Assembly (NCBI GenBank): GCA_938016265.1
Contig: CALLWB010000030.1
Coordinates: forward strand, 62,001 to 126,000
DNA: 64,000 bases
Direction: 5' to 3'
Source of the DNA: an uncultured Saprospiraceae bacterium
Lineage (GTDB): Bacteria; Bacteroidota; Bacteroidia; Chitinophagales; Saprospiraceae
The stretch's first letter is position 1. Every line of letters starts with the position of its first letter. Position numbers and translations under genes: made by a program. The notes below the pieces were generated by a model that made no database searches, had not been told where the DNA came from, and saw only the letters and a list, made by a program, of their open reading frames with translations. Positions 52,173 to 61,002 of the stretch are shown one piece after another.

Positions 52173-54644
52173 ATGAAACGAATTAACCTACTGATACTTG
52201 TTTTGATTGGACTATTCTGTAGTAGCACCTTTTTGTCTGCTCAGCAAACGTCCATTTTTAATCAATACATTTATCAACCTTTTTTGTTTAATCCTGCCAT
52301 GGCAGGAGGGAAAAAGTCCGGAGAAAACAGACTCGCCATGGCCTACCGTGGCCAATGGCTTGGTTTTGATGGAAATGATAGCCCAAAAACAGCCCTGCTT
52401 TCCTATGATGGAGCACCTCTAAAAAATCAAAAAAACAGTGCTAGTGTTTTAGGTATTGGCGCGTTTGTACTGCATGATAGAGCTCACACCATTGTTCGGA
52501 CCAATTTTTCTATCTCCTTGGCAGCACATTTGCCAGTAGGCCAGTATTCTAAGTTTTCTCTTGGACTTAGAGGTGGAGGATTAAGTCATGGATATGATTT
52601 TTCTACAATTAAGAGAGCAGACCCTGATGATCCTGTTTTATTGCAAAATGCAACAAGTAGTAGTTTTTTAATGGATTTGGGTGGAGGAATAAATTTCAAC
52701 TATGATGGGCCTAAGTTTGGAGCCAATATTGGCGCAGCTACCTTCCAGTTCCCAACTGAAATAAATCTAACAGATTCTTTAAGTTTTAATATTAATACGC
52801 ATTTACTTGGATCATTGAGTCTTCGATTTAATGTTTCTGAAAGTGAACTAAATGGGGCGAAATTCTATAAGCTAGGATTCGAGCCGACCGTTTTATACAG
52901 AAGTACACTAGGTCGAAATATCGGTGGTGGAAATTTGGATGTAGGCTTGAAAACCTACCTGATGAACGCAGCTTGGGTAGGAGTGGGGTATAGAACAAAC
53001 TCATCGGGACTTCATTTTTCATTAGGAATTACACCTTCCCATAATCTGGAAATAATTGGGACTTTTGAAATGCAATCTGATCTTGGAAATTCATTTGAAG
53101 CAGGAATTACTTATACCATTGGCAAGAAAAAGCCGCCAATCTTAGAAGCAAGAAAAGAACAAAAGGCAATTGATCAAGCTCGAAAAGACAAAGAACAACA
53201 AGAAGCAGAAGAAGCAAGAGAATTAGCAAAAGCAATAGCAGAAAAACAAAAAGCAGAAGCAGCAGAAGCAGAAAGACTTCGAAAAGAAGAAGAAGCTCGT
53301 TTAAAAAGAGAACAGGAAGAAGCCGCCGCCAAAGCTAAAGCAGCCAAAGAAGCCGCAGAAGCAAAAGCAAAAGCAGACAAAGAAGCCGCAGAAGCAAAAG
53401 CTAAAGCAGCCAAGGAAGCCGCCGAAGCAAAAGCCAAAGCAGATAAAGAAGCCGCTGAAGCCAAAGCAAAAGCAGACAAAGAAGCAGCGGATTTAGCAGC
53501 AAAAAATGCAGCCGAAAAAGCAAAAGCAGAAAGAGAAGCTGCAGAAGCTAAAGCGAAAGCAGACAAAGCCACAGCGGATGCTAAAGCAAAAGCAGAAAAA
53601 GAGGCCGCTGAAAAAGCCCAAAAAGACGCAATCGCAAAGGCAAAAGCAGATAAAGAAGCGGCGGAAGCCAAAGCAAAAGCAGAAAGAGAAGCAGCAGAAG
53701 CCAAAGCAAAAGCTGATAAAGAAGCTGCTGAGTTAGCTTCAAAAGACGCAGCAGCCAAAGCCAAGGCTGAAAAAGAAGCAGCAGAGGCCAAAGCCAAAGC
53801 AGAGAAGGAAGCAGCCGATGCGGCCACCAAATCAGCTGAAGCAGAAAAAGCGGCCGCTGCAGCAAAAGCAAAAGCAGAAAAAGAAGCAGCAGAGGCCAAA
53901 GCCAAAGCAGATAAAGAAGCTGCCGCTGACGCAAAAGCCAAGACTGACAAAGAAACTGCCGCCGCCAAAGCAAAAGCAGATAAGGAAGCTGCAGAGGCAG
54001 CCGCTCAAGCAGAAAAAGACAGAATTGAAGCAGCCAAAAACGACCCATGCCTTACTCTTGATGACAGAAGTGGGGTTTGGTTTAAGCCAGATGCAATGAA
54101 AAACAGGTTGTCCACTTTAGATCTTGACCTTGACTTAGCGGAGGCGAGTTATAAAAAAGAGGATGATGGGTATAGCATCGAATACAAATATTCCATCTAC
54201 CAGGAAAATTATTCCGTAGGAGAGGAGGTCGGTAAACTAATCACTGAAGTAACTGAAGTAGTTATGGATGCTATGGATCCTTGTAAACAACCTAAATTGG
54301 AAGAGGATCTACAAGGCATAACCCTTACTAGTCGATTGGTGGAAACTGCAGACGAATTGGTGTATGAGTCAGATGCTACCTATGATGGTGAACTAGGGAC
54401 AAATGTCATTACTAAATACTCAATGGACGGTAGCTTGGCCAACAATATCATCGCACAAGGTGTAGTCAGTTTCAAACAATTGGCCATTCTAAAACTTATC
54501 AGCCTGAGAAATAGCTTGATCGAATCCTTAAAAGCCGAAGGAAAAATTATTCCTAAAGATAGTATTCGTTTAATTCTGGTTACCGAACAAGATATTGACC
54601 AGGAAGAAACAATGATCGAAGTTTTCTTAAAGACGGAGGAATAA
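52173..54644 (+). CDS. PorP/SprF-like barrel with TolA-like helical stalk, 2 of 2
   Basis: The ATG at 52173 (MKRINLLILVLIGLFCSS, signal peptide) is preferred over a TTG three bases upstream; this gives 823 residues. The plan equals the previous gene: PorP/SprF barrel (TSIFNQYIYQPFLFNPAMAGG, GGNLDVGLKTYLMNAAWVG), a longer Ala/Lys/Glu helix (about 325-620), and a C-terminal domain starting DPCLTLDDRSGVWFKPDAM and containing EVVMDAMDPCKQPKLEEDL, clearly related to the first (DVVMDAVDQCKAPKLQENI). Two such barrels with shared extra domains next to two adhesins suggest one barrel per adhesin. A strong terminator separates it from the first copy, so it may be controlled on its own; no promoter box is obvious in the short gap. 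Confidence 0.9.
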   Translation: MKRINLLILVLIGLFCSSTFLSAQQTSIFNQYIYQPFLFNPAMAGGKKSGENRLAMAYRGQWLGFDGNDSPKTALLSYDGAPLKNQKNSASVLGIGAFVLHDRAHTIVRTNFSISLAAHLPVGQYSKFSLGLRGGGLSHGYDFSTIKRADPDDPVLLQNATSSSFLMDLGGGINFNYDGPKFGANIGAATFQFPTEINLTDSLSFNINTHLLGSLSLRFNVSESELNGAKFYKLGFEPTVLYRSTLGRNIGGGNLDVGLKTYLMNAAWVGVGYRTNSSGLHFSLGITPSHNLEIIGTFEMQSDLGNSFEAGITYTIGKKKPPILEARKEQKAIDQARKDKEQQEAEEARELAKAIAEKQKAEAAEAERLRKEEEARLKREQEEAAAKAKAAKEAAEAKAKADKEAAEAKAKAAKEAAEAKAKADKEAAEAKAKADKEAADLAAKNAAEKAKAEREAAEAKAKADKATADAKAKAEKEAAEKAQKDAIAKAKADKEAAEAKAKAEREAAEAKAKADKEAAELASKDAAAKAKAEKEAAEAKAKAEKEAADAATKSAEAEKAAAAAKAKAEKEAAEAKAKADKEAAADAKAKTDKETAAAKAKADKEAAEAAAQAEKDRIEAAKNDPCLTLDDRSGVWFKPDAMKNRLSTLDLDLDLAEASYKKEDDGYSIEYKYSIYQENYSVGEEVGKLITEVTEVVMDAMDPCKQPKLEEDLQGITLTSRLVETADELVYESDATYDGELGTNVITKYSMDGSLANNIIAQGVVSFKQLAILKLISLRNSLIESLKAEGKIIPKDSIRLILVTEQDIDQEETMIEVFLKTEE
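53150..54035 (+). repeat. low-complexity Ala/Lys/Glu codon tract in the second PorP/SprF-like gene
   Basis: The repeats use the same 33-bp period as in the first copy (gcagataaagaagccgcaga-like units), about 880 bp. The length differs from the other copy by about 150 bp, which shows expansion or loss of units. Confidence 0.7.
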
Positions 54645-54664
54645 ATTGAAGACAAAAGAATAAT

Positions 54665-54702
54665 AAATGGTCCTGCGAAGCAAATTTGTAGGACCATTTT
54701 TT
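54665..54702 (+). terminator. rho-independent terminator behind the second PorP/SprF-like gene
   Basis: The perfect 10-bp stem aaatggtcct / aggaccattt with a 15-nt loop runs into a T tract. Confidence 0.85.
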
Positions 54703-54756
54703 GTAGATTGTCGCTCAAATTGCCAGCCAGTTCTTCAAAATATATTAGATTGCGAT

Positions 54757-55620
54757 ATGAAACCAATTTCAGATTTATTAAAAATTCTAGAACTCGATCA
54801 ACTCACTGAAACCCGGTTTAGAGGAGAAAGTAAGGACATTGGGAGTAAGTACATATTTGGAGGTCAGGTACTCGCTCAAGGACTCAATGCAGCAACAAGA
54901 ACAGTTCCTGAAGGACGATGCGTACATTCCCTCCATGGGTATTTTATATTGCCAGGGGATCTTAAAACCCCTATCGAATATGAAGTAGATTTGATCCGGG
55001 ATGGTCGAAGTTTTACAACAAGAAGGGTCGTCGCATTCCAAAAGGAAAAAGCCATTTTTAATATGTCAGCTTCTTTCCAAAAAGAAGAAGAAGGATTAGA
55101 TCATCAGATCGAAATGCTCAACGTCCCACCACCCGACTCCCTGACGTCCTTTATAGAGTTGGCAAAGAAGTACGCAAAGATGCTCAATATTAAGCCAACA
55201 GGTTTGTTTGCAGAGGACAGTCCCATCGACATTCGACCAGTAGAAAATATCAATTTTCTCGCACCAGGTAAGCGACCTCCATTTCGACATCTATGGTTTC
55301 GGTCTAATGGGAAAATGGACGACTTGAAGAATATGCATCGATACGTATTAGCCTATGCTTCAGATTTTAATTTATTGATAACTGCTTTGCAGCCCCATGG
55401 GGTCTCTTTTTTTAACAAGCACCTTCAAATTGCCAGTCTTGATCATGCAATATGGATCCATCGGGATTTTAGAGCCGACGAGTGGTTGCTTTACGCAATT
55501 GATAGCCCTAGTGCTTCAAATGCAAGAGGCTTTTGTAGAGGGAGTATCTTCAATAGGGAAGGCCAATTAGTTGCTTCTGTCGCTCAGGAGGGTCTGATCA
55601 GACTGCATCCCGAAAAATAA
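54757..55620 (+). CDS. tesB: acyl-CoA thioesterase II
   Basis: The ATG at 54757 (MKPISDLLKILELDQL) gives 287 residues, the usual size. An earlier frame start at 54667 would overlap the terminator. The two hotdog folds are visible: FGGQVLAQGLNAATRTVPEG and VHSLHGYFILPGD in the first, SLDHAIWIHRDFRADEWLLYAIDSPS and ASVAQEGLIR in the second. The active-site Asp (SLDHAIW) and Gln (AQEG) of TesB are present; the Thr of E. coli TesB is Pro, as in some relatives. It hydrolyses long and medium acyl-CoA to free acid and CoA in the cytoplasm. It lies 6 bp before moeA. Confidence 0.95.
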   Translation: MKPISDLLKILELDQLTETRFRGESKDIGSKYIFGGQVLAQGLNAATRTVPEGRCVHSLHGYFILPGDLKTPIEYEVDLIRDGRSFTTRRVVAFQKEKAIFNMSASFQKEEEGLDHQIEMLNVPPPDSLTSFIELAKKYAKMLNIKPTGLFAEDSPIDIRPVENINFLAPGKRPPFRHLWFRSNGKMDDLKNMHRYVLAYASDFNLLITALQPHGVSFFNKHLQIASLDHAIWIHRDFRADEWLLYAIDSPSASNARGFCRGSIFNREGQLVASVAQEGLIRLHPEK

Positions 55621-55626
55621 TCGACT

Positions 55627-56823
55627 ATGATAAGTGTACAAGAGGCAGATATTCTCATCAAAAAACAGCAGTTGCACTTGCCACTTGAATCCGTCAGCTT
55701 AGCTGATTCGGTAGGTAGAGTATTGCGGGAGCCGTTAGTTGCTGACAGGGATTTTCCTCCTTTTGATCGGGTGACAATGGATGGCGTGGCGATTAGGTAT
55801 AGTGCTTTCGCGAATGGGACGCGGTCCTTTCCGGTGGATGGTGTTGGGGCAGCTGGAGCACCGCAAATTCAACTAAATAAGGAAGAACATTGTTTGGAAA
55901 TAATGACGGGGGCGGTGCTTCCAAAAGGGACTGACACAGTGATTCGATATGAAGATGTGGAGATCAATTCTGGTGTTGCTACTTTGCAAGTTGACCAGAT
56001 TAGGCAAGGGCAAAACATTCACTGCCAAGGAGAAGATCGTCAAAAAAATAGCTTAATCGTGCAGGTCGGCGTGCAGATATCTCCGGCAGAGATTGCTATT
56101 GCAGCCACCATTGGCAAAGATCAATTGTTGGTGTCCGCGTTGCCCAAAGTGGCGGTCATTTCTACTGGCGACGAATTGGTGAAGGTATCTGATTTACCAG
56201 CTCCCCACCAAATTCGAAGCTCTAATGCCGCGATGATAAAAGCCTCCTTAGAAATCTTAAAAATCAAGGCGCACTTGTTTCATCTACCCGATGAACCAGC
56301 ATCTATTGAGACGCGTTTGAATCAACTTTTGATTGATTTTGATGTATTGATATTAAGTGGGGGCGTCTCCAAAGGGAAGTTTGATTTTTTGCCTGAAGTG
56401 TTGGCTAAGCTTAGTGTGCAGAAACACTTTCATAAAGTAAAACAACGGCCTGGGAAGCCATTTTGGTTTGGCTCTAAGGAGGGAGTAGCGGTGGTTTTTG
56501 CGTTGCCGGGTAATCCGGTGTCTTCTTTTTCTTGTTTGCAGCGGTATGTTTGTCCGTGGTTGTCGACGCAGTTAGGAATAACCTCTAGGGGAATGGCGTA
56601 TGCAAAACTAACAGATGAGGTAAATTTCAAACCTGATTTAACCTATTTTGTCCCTGTAAAATTGTCCTCTGCTACCAACGGAAGCCTACTCGCAAAACCT
56701 ATAAAAGGAAACGGCTCTGGCGATCTGGCCAATCTGACAAATGCAGATGGGTTTATTGAATTGCCAGCTGGGAAAACTACCTATGATGCAGGGCAAGCTT
56801 ACTTCTATTATCCCTATCGCTAA
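55627..56823 (+). CDS. moeA: molybdopterin molybdotransferase
   Basis: The protein has 398 residues, typical for MoeA. It inserts molybdate into adenylated molybdopterin to give molybdenum cofactor. Motifs in order: FPPFDRVTMDGVAI (substrate loop), MTGAVLPKGTDTVIRYEDV, AVISTGDELV, IRSSNAAMI, LSGGVSKGKFDFLPEVL, KQRPGKPFWFG and ALPGNPVSSF. These are the conserved loops of domain III and of the molybdenum-binding site. It is 6 bp behind tesB and 78 bp ahead of a MobA-like gene, in a plausible operon for cofactor synthesis. No molybdoenzyme is encoded in the window. Confidence 0.95.
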   Translation: MISVQEADILIKKQQLHLPLESVSLADSVGRVLREPLVADRDFPPFDRVTMDGVAIRYSAFANGTRSFPVDGVGAAGAPQIQLNKEEHCLEIMTGAVLPKGTDTVIRYEDVEINSGVATLQVDQIRQGQNIHCQGEDRQKNSLIVQVGVQISPAEIAIAATIGKDQLLVSALPKVAVISTGDELVKVSDLPAPHQIRSSNAAMIKASLEILKIKAHLFHLPDEPASIETRLNQLLIDFDVLILSGGVSKGKFDFLPEVLAKLSVQKHFHKVKQRPGKPFWFGSKEGVAVVFALPGNPVSSFSCLQRYVCPWLSTQLGITSRGMAYAKLTDEVNFKPDLTYFVPVKLSSATNGSLLAKPIKGNGSGDLANLTNADGFIELPAGKTTYDAGQAYFYYPYR

Positions 56824-56901
56824 AAACAGAAATATAGTTGAATAAAATTTCAAGTAAAAAATATTCTCACATTCACCTATTTTCGCATTAATTAAAATAC
56901 T

Positions 56902-58035
56902 ATGGCTCATCAAAAACATGCAAAACTAAAACGGCCGGCTTTCGGAAATTTTGGAAGGAATGAATGGGCCATTATTGGAACCCCTTGCGGCAACCTAAAA
57001 AGAATCGCCTTTGAAGTAACCAAGGCACTAAGCAAGCACTACAAAGTGGCTTATCTCGATGCAGATCATAAGGAAGCATCGTCAGAAGGATCATTAAAGT
57101 TTGGTGCAAACCTAGAGGCTACCGACAAGATCAGCCACCATCGTCTAGACTTTATAGAGCAACCAAACAACTTCCAGTGGAGGCAAACTTTTAATCTGCA
57201 GGACCTCGTTTTAGTAAATGGGAATCATTTTAAAGCGAACCAGCAAATCGTCGTTATAGATCCAAGAAAAGAAGATTCCTTAAAAAGGAAGTTAGATCGT
57301 TTGACGGATGTGAAAATGTTGCTGCTAGAGGGGGACGCTCCAATACCCGATTTCCTGAAAAACCATATCCCCGACATCGACCAGTTACCAATATTCCAAA
57401 CAACAGATACCCAGAAAGTAGCCGATTATATCCAAGCAGCAATGATGGGAAAAACGCCTATTGTAAAAGGGGTAGTCCTTGCAGGTGGCAAAAGTCAACG
57501 GATGGGAACAGACAAGGGAGCGCTTGACTATCATGGTGTTCCACAGCGGGATTATCTGATGGGATTGATGTCGGAATGTTGTGAGGCGGTTTACCTTTCT
57601 TGTAGGGAGGAGCAAGTCGCTGAATTTAGTAGGAGTCATGCTGTATTGTCTGACAAATTTGTAGGCCTTGGTCCTTTTGGTGCTATTCTGACCGCTTTTC
57701 AGGAAGATCCAGATGCTGCTTGGTTGGTAGTCGCCTGTGATATGCCCTTTGTGGATGCCAATGTCTTGGAATACCTCCTTCAAAACCGATCCGTTTCAGA
57801 GATAGCTACCGCATTTCATAACAAAGAAACAGGGTTTCCTGATCCGCTGATTGCTGTTTGGGAACCCAGAAGCTACCCAATTCTTCTACAGTTTTTGTCA
57901 ATGGGATACAGCTGTCCAAGGAAAGTACTGATCAATTCCTCAATAAAAGAAGTCCAACCACAACACGAACAAACCCTCAGAAATGCCAACACACCAGAAG
58001 ACTATAAAGAGATAAAAGATCATTTATTAAAATAA
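56902..58035 (+). CDS. MobA-like molybdenum cofactor nucleotidyltransferase with degenerate MobB-like N terminus
   Basis: The protein has 377 residues. The C-terminal half (from about 188) is a MobA/MocA-type nucleotidyltransferase: VVLAGGKSQRMGTDKGAL binds the nucleotide, LVVACDMPFVDANVLEYLL the metal, and FPDPLIAVWE the cofactor side. It would attach GMP or CMP to molybdopterin. The N-terminal half (1-185) starts WAIIGTPCGNLKRIAFEVTK where MobB has a P-loop (GxxxxGKT); the Lys/Ser-Thr of the loop are lost, so it resembles a MobB domain without NTP binding. Such fusions exist; the degenerate form is the odd part. Which nucleotide is used cannot be read off. It sits directly behind moeA. Confidence 0.85.
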   Translation: MAHQKHAKLKRPAFGNFGRNEWAIIGTPCGNLKRIAFEVTKALSKHYKVAYLDADHKEASSEGSLKFGANLEATDKISHHRLDFIEQPNNFQWRQTFNLQDLVLVNGNHFKANQQIVVIDPRKEDSLKRKLDRLTDVKMLLLEGDAPIPDFLKNHIPDIDQLPIFQTTDTQKVADYIQAAMMGKTPIVKGVVLAGGKSQRMGTDKGALDYHGVPQRDYLMGLMSECCEAVYLSCREEQVAEFSRSHAVLSDKFVGLGPFGAILTAFQEDPDAAWLVVACDMPFVDANVLEYLLQNRSVSEIATAFHNKETGFPDPLIAVWEPRSYPILLQFLSMGYSCPRKVLINSSIKEVQPQHEQTLRNANTPEDYKEIKDHLLK

Positions 58036-58073
58036 TATTTGAAAATAATAATAAATTCACGTTCATTTATAGA

Positions 58074-58101
58074 AGGTCCTTAAACGGACGCCTCTTTTTT
58101 T
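58074..58101 (+). terminator. terminator between the MobA-like gene and fhs
   Basis: An interrupted stem (aggtcc / ggacgcct with a small bulge, loop ttaaac) is followed by seven T residues. Confidence 0.6.
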
Positions 58102-58126
58102 GTAATAACGCATTCAAACACCCACC

Positions 58127-59794
58127 ATGACAGACATCGAAATCGCCCAGAAAGCAACCATGAAACCGGTTGTAGAAATTGCAAAACAACTACAACTTGA
58201 AGATGATGATTTGATACTTTACGGCAAGTACAAGGCAAAATTGAAGTTGTCCTTAATCGAGGAAGAGAAGGTACAGGCGAGCAATCTGATTTTAGTATCT
58301 GCTATCTCTCCTACGCCTGCTGGTGAAGGAAAAACGACCACCTCTATCGGATTGTCGCAGGCGATGAATAAAATAGGACTCAACACAACTGTTGTGCTTA
58401 GAGAACCTTCTCTTGGGCCAGTGTTTGGGATGAAAGGAGGTGCAGCAGGAGGCGGCTACTCGCAGGTCTTGCCAATGGAAGACATCAATTTGCATTTTAC
58501 TGGTGATTTTTCTGCGATCGAGAAAGCGCACAATTTGCTTTCTGCTTTGATAGACAATAACATTCAAAGTAAAACAAGATCCATAAACCTCGACCCAAGA
58601 ACAGTTAGCTGGAAACGAGTGATGGATATGAACGACCGATCCTTGAGAAATGTGGTGGTCGGACTTGGTGGTACTGGGTCAGGAATACCAAGAGAAACAG
58701 GGTTTGATATTACTGCGGCTTCAGAGATCATGGCGATCTTATGCCTGACAACTGGATTGGTAGATCTTAAAGAACGATTAGGAAATATTTTTGTTGGGTT
58801 CAAATTTGATAAAACACCTGTCTATGCCAGAGATCTGAATGCACAAGGAGCAATGGCGGCCTTATTGAAGGATGCGATCCAACCCAATTTGGTGCAAACG
58901 ATTGAGGGAACACCTGCCATTATTCACGGAGGGCCGTTTGCAAACATTGCACAGGGAACCAACTCCGTGTTAGCTACTAAAATGGGATTATCTTTGTCTG
59001 ACTACGTAGTGACGGAAGCAGGATTTGGGTTCGATCTAGGCGCAGAAAAATTTCTGGACATCAAATGCCAATCTGCTAATTTATCGCCAAAAGCAATTGT
59101 CCTAGTAGCAACGATCCGCGCACTTAAATACCATGGCGGAGCTGCGCTGGACAGTCTGAAAGAACCAAATCCTGAAGCTGTAAAAAAGGGATTGGTCAAC
59201 ATGGAAAAACACCTTGAAAACATAGGTCAGTTTAATGTAGCTCCTGTTGTCGCAATCAATCGATTTACGACTGATACGGATGAAGAGGTGCAAGCGGTTG
59301 TCGATCGATGCAAAGCGCTGGGGATTGATGCTGTGCCTATTGAGGTTTGGGCTAAGGGAGGAGATGGTGCACTTGAGTTGGCAAAGGCGGTAGGCCAAAA
59401 GGTAGCGAATTGTACTTCTAAGTTTACGCCCTTGTACGATTGGGCATGGCCAGTTCAAAAGAAAATAGAAACGATTGCCAAAAAGATATATGGTGCTGGA
59501 GCGATTGACTATTCGTCACAAGCAAAACGAGATTTAAGGAAAATTGGACGATTGGGATTGGATCATTTGCCGGTTTGTATTGCCAAGACTCAAAAATCGT
59601 TGTCCGACAATCCTAAATTGTTAGGTCGCCCCAAGGACTTTGTAGTTACAGTTCGGCAAATTGAAATTGCAGCGGGGGCTGGTTTTTTGATCCCGATAAC
59701 CGGGGATATTCTTCGGATGCCTGGACTTCCTGCAACTCCAAGTGCGGAACGGATTGATATCGATGAAAATGGGAATATTACTGGCTTGTTTTAG
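58127..59794 (+). CDS. fhs: formate-tetrahydrofolate ligase
   Basis: The protein has 555 residues, the family norm. It joins formate to tetrahydrofolate with ATP to give 10-formyl-THF for purine and one-carbon metabolism, in the cytoplasm. The P-loop is SPTPAGEGKTTTSIGL (about residue 61-75), followed by REPSLGPVFGMKGGAAGGGY and DINLHFTGDF, all diagnostic. The C-terminal part (TGDILRMPGLPATPSAERID) is also conserved. Terminator upstream and a long gap downstream suggest a single-gene unit. There is no clear -7 box in the short upstream gap. Confidence 0.97.
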   Translation: MTDIEIAQKATMKPVVEIAKQLQLEDDDLILYGKYKAKLKLSLIEEEKVQASNLILVSAISPTPAGEGKTTTSIGLSQAMNKIGLNTTVVLREPSLGPVFGMKGGAAGGGYSQVLPMEDINLHFTGDFSAIEKAHNLLSALIDNNIQSKTRSINLDPRTVSWKRVMDMNDRSLRNVVVGLGGTGSGIPRETGFDITAASEIMAILCLTTGLVDLKERLGNIFVGFKFDKTPVYARDLNAQGAMAALLKDAIQPNLVQTIEGTPAIIHGGPFANIAQGTNSVLATKMGLSLSDYVVTEAGFGFDLGAEKFLDIKCQSANLSPKAIVLVATIRALKYHGGAALDSLKEPNPEAVKKGLVNMEKHLENIGQFNVAPVVAINRFTTDTDEEVQAVVDRCKALGIDAVPIEVWAKGGDGALELAKAVGQKVANCTSKFTPLYDWAWPVQKKIETIAKKIYGAGAIDYSSQAKRDLRKIGRLGLDHLPVCIAKTQKSLSDNPKLLGRPKDFVVTVRQIEIAAGAGFLIPITGDILRMPGLPATPSAERIDIDENGNITGLF

Positions 59795-59870
59795 TTGGTG
59801 AGGTAGAGATACTTTTTGCTGGTGCAAAACGGAGAGTAGAGGGACGACGGATAATGTAGAGATACGCAAA

Positions 59871-59901
59871 GATACGGGCTACATCTACTTTAGCCTCTAT
59901 C
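59871..59901 (+). repeat. dispersed 31-bp intergenic repeat, copy 2
   Basis: The sequence matches 5524-5554 at 28 of 31 positions and, like that copy, is followed by gttagcacaa. It lies between fhs and the DUF697-like gene. The surrounding text (gtagagatacgcaaagatac) also looks repetitive. Confidence 0.6.
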
Positions 59902-59935
59902 TAATCTGTTAGCACAAATCTTTAAAATCAATAAA

Positions 59936-60583
59936 ATGGCACATTTCGGAAGTAATCCAAATGAAATAATAAAGAACCATGTAATTTGGTCGATGGGCTT
60001 AGGTCTGATACCAATTCCTGGAGTAGACGTGCTGGGCGTTTCTTTGGTCCAACTGGATATGCTCAAACAATTGGCAAAGGCGTATGCCGTTGACTATGAT
60101 GAAACTCAAGGGAAAGCACATATTTCAGCTATCGTTGCAACTTCTGTGGCAAGGATTGCTACCAGTGCAGTGAAGGTCATTCCTGTTGTAGGGACAATTT
60201 TAGGCGGTGGAGCTTCTGCGGTTTTTTCTGGTGCGTCCACTTACGCTTTGGGAGAGGTATTCAAAGATCATTTTAAAAATGGCGGGACATTCAATAATGT
60301 CAATCTCGATTTATTCAAAGAGAAATACAAGGAAACCTTTGAAAAAGGCAAAGAAGTAGCCGAAAGCCTGAGGAAAGAAAAGCAACAACGACAGGCAGAC
60401 CGGATGTATCAAGAACGGATGCAAAAATCAGCCACCGAACAAGCGGCCGAAACAAAAAAATCCACCGCCATACAATCTATGGATGATAAGATTGACCAAC
60501 TTTCTAAGTTCGCTGCCATGCGGGATCAAGGTGTCTTGAGCGAACAAGAGTTTGAACGAATGAAGAAAAAACTTTTTTCTTAG
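59936..60583 (+). CDS. DUF697-like membrane protein with SHOCT C terminus
   Basis: The protein has 215 residues. The first 115 match the DUF697 family found in YcjF and GTPase-linked proteins: IIKNHVIWSMGLGLIPIPGVDVLGVSLVQLDMLKQLAKAY, then two hydrophobic helices (SVARIATSAVKVIPVVG, GGGASAVFSGASTYALG). A charged linker leads to a C-terminal SHOCT motif (IDQLSKFAAMRDQGVLSEQEFERMKKKL), a short helical pair found on many membrane proteins. Function is unknown; a membrane-bound regulator is the usual guess. No GTPase partner lies beside it. Confidence 0.85.
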   Translation: MAHFGSNPNEIIKNHVIWSMGLGLIPIPGVDVLGVSLVQLDMLKQLAKAYAVDYDETQGKAHISAIVATSVARIATSAVKVIPVVGTILGGGASAVFSGASTYALGEVFKDHFKNGGTFNNVNLDLFKEKYKETFEKGKEVAESLRKEKQQRQADRMYQERMQKSATEQAAETKKSTAIQSMDDKIDQLSKFAAMRDQGVLSEQEFERMKKKLFS

Positions 60584-60689
60584 TTAATAAGTTACTAAGT
60601 ATATTGAGTTGCTAAGTGCTGCACAGAAATACATTTCAAAAAATTTACTCAATAACCCAGTAATTCAATAACCTAATAACCAACCAACA

Positions 60690-60980
60690 ATGTCACTAGC
60701 TGAACAACTATATGAGGAAGCCTGCGAGTTTCTTACCAAAGCGAATGCGGTCGATACCAATTTGCTCGAATCCAAGGAACTGGAGCTTCATAAGGAATAC
60801 ATTGCCTACTATCAAACGATCAAAAATGAAATTGAGGCGGCTGGTCAATCGAAAAATACGGATACTCCTGAACAGGTAGCAAAACGGTTTATTGCACAGG
60901 GGATGTCTACGGAATTGATTATGCGTGCTACTGGTTTAAGTTGGCTGGTGGTGGAAGGGTTGCGGCCTAAGAAGAAGTAG
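60690..60980 (+). CDS. small helical protein of unknown function
   Basis: The protein has 96 residues and no signal peptide. The first two thirds are an amphipathic helix-rich region (EQLYEEACEFLTKANAV). The last 35 residues (VAKRFIAQGMSTELIMRATGLSWLVVEGL) look like the helix-turn-helix-like tail found at the end of Rpn/PD-(D/E)XK-type proteins, where it follows a nuclease that is absent here. It lies 107 bp behind the DUF697-like gene and may share its transcript. Function is unknown. Confidence 0.65.
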   Translation: MSLAEQLYEEACEFLTKANAVDTNLLESKELELHKEYIAYYQTIKNEIEAAGQSKNTDTPEQVAKRFIAQGMSTELIMRATGLSWLVVEGLRPKKK

Positions 60981-61002
60981 TGCTTTTGTGTTTATCCCTA
61001 AA

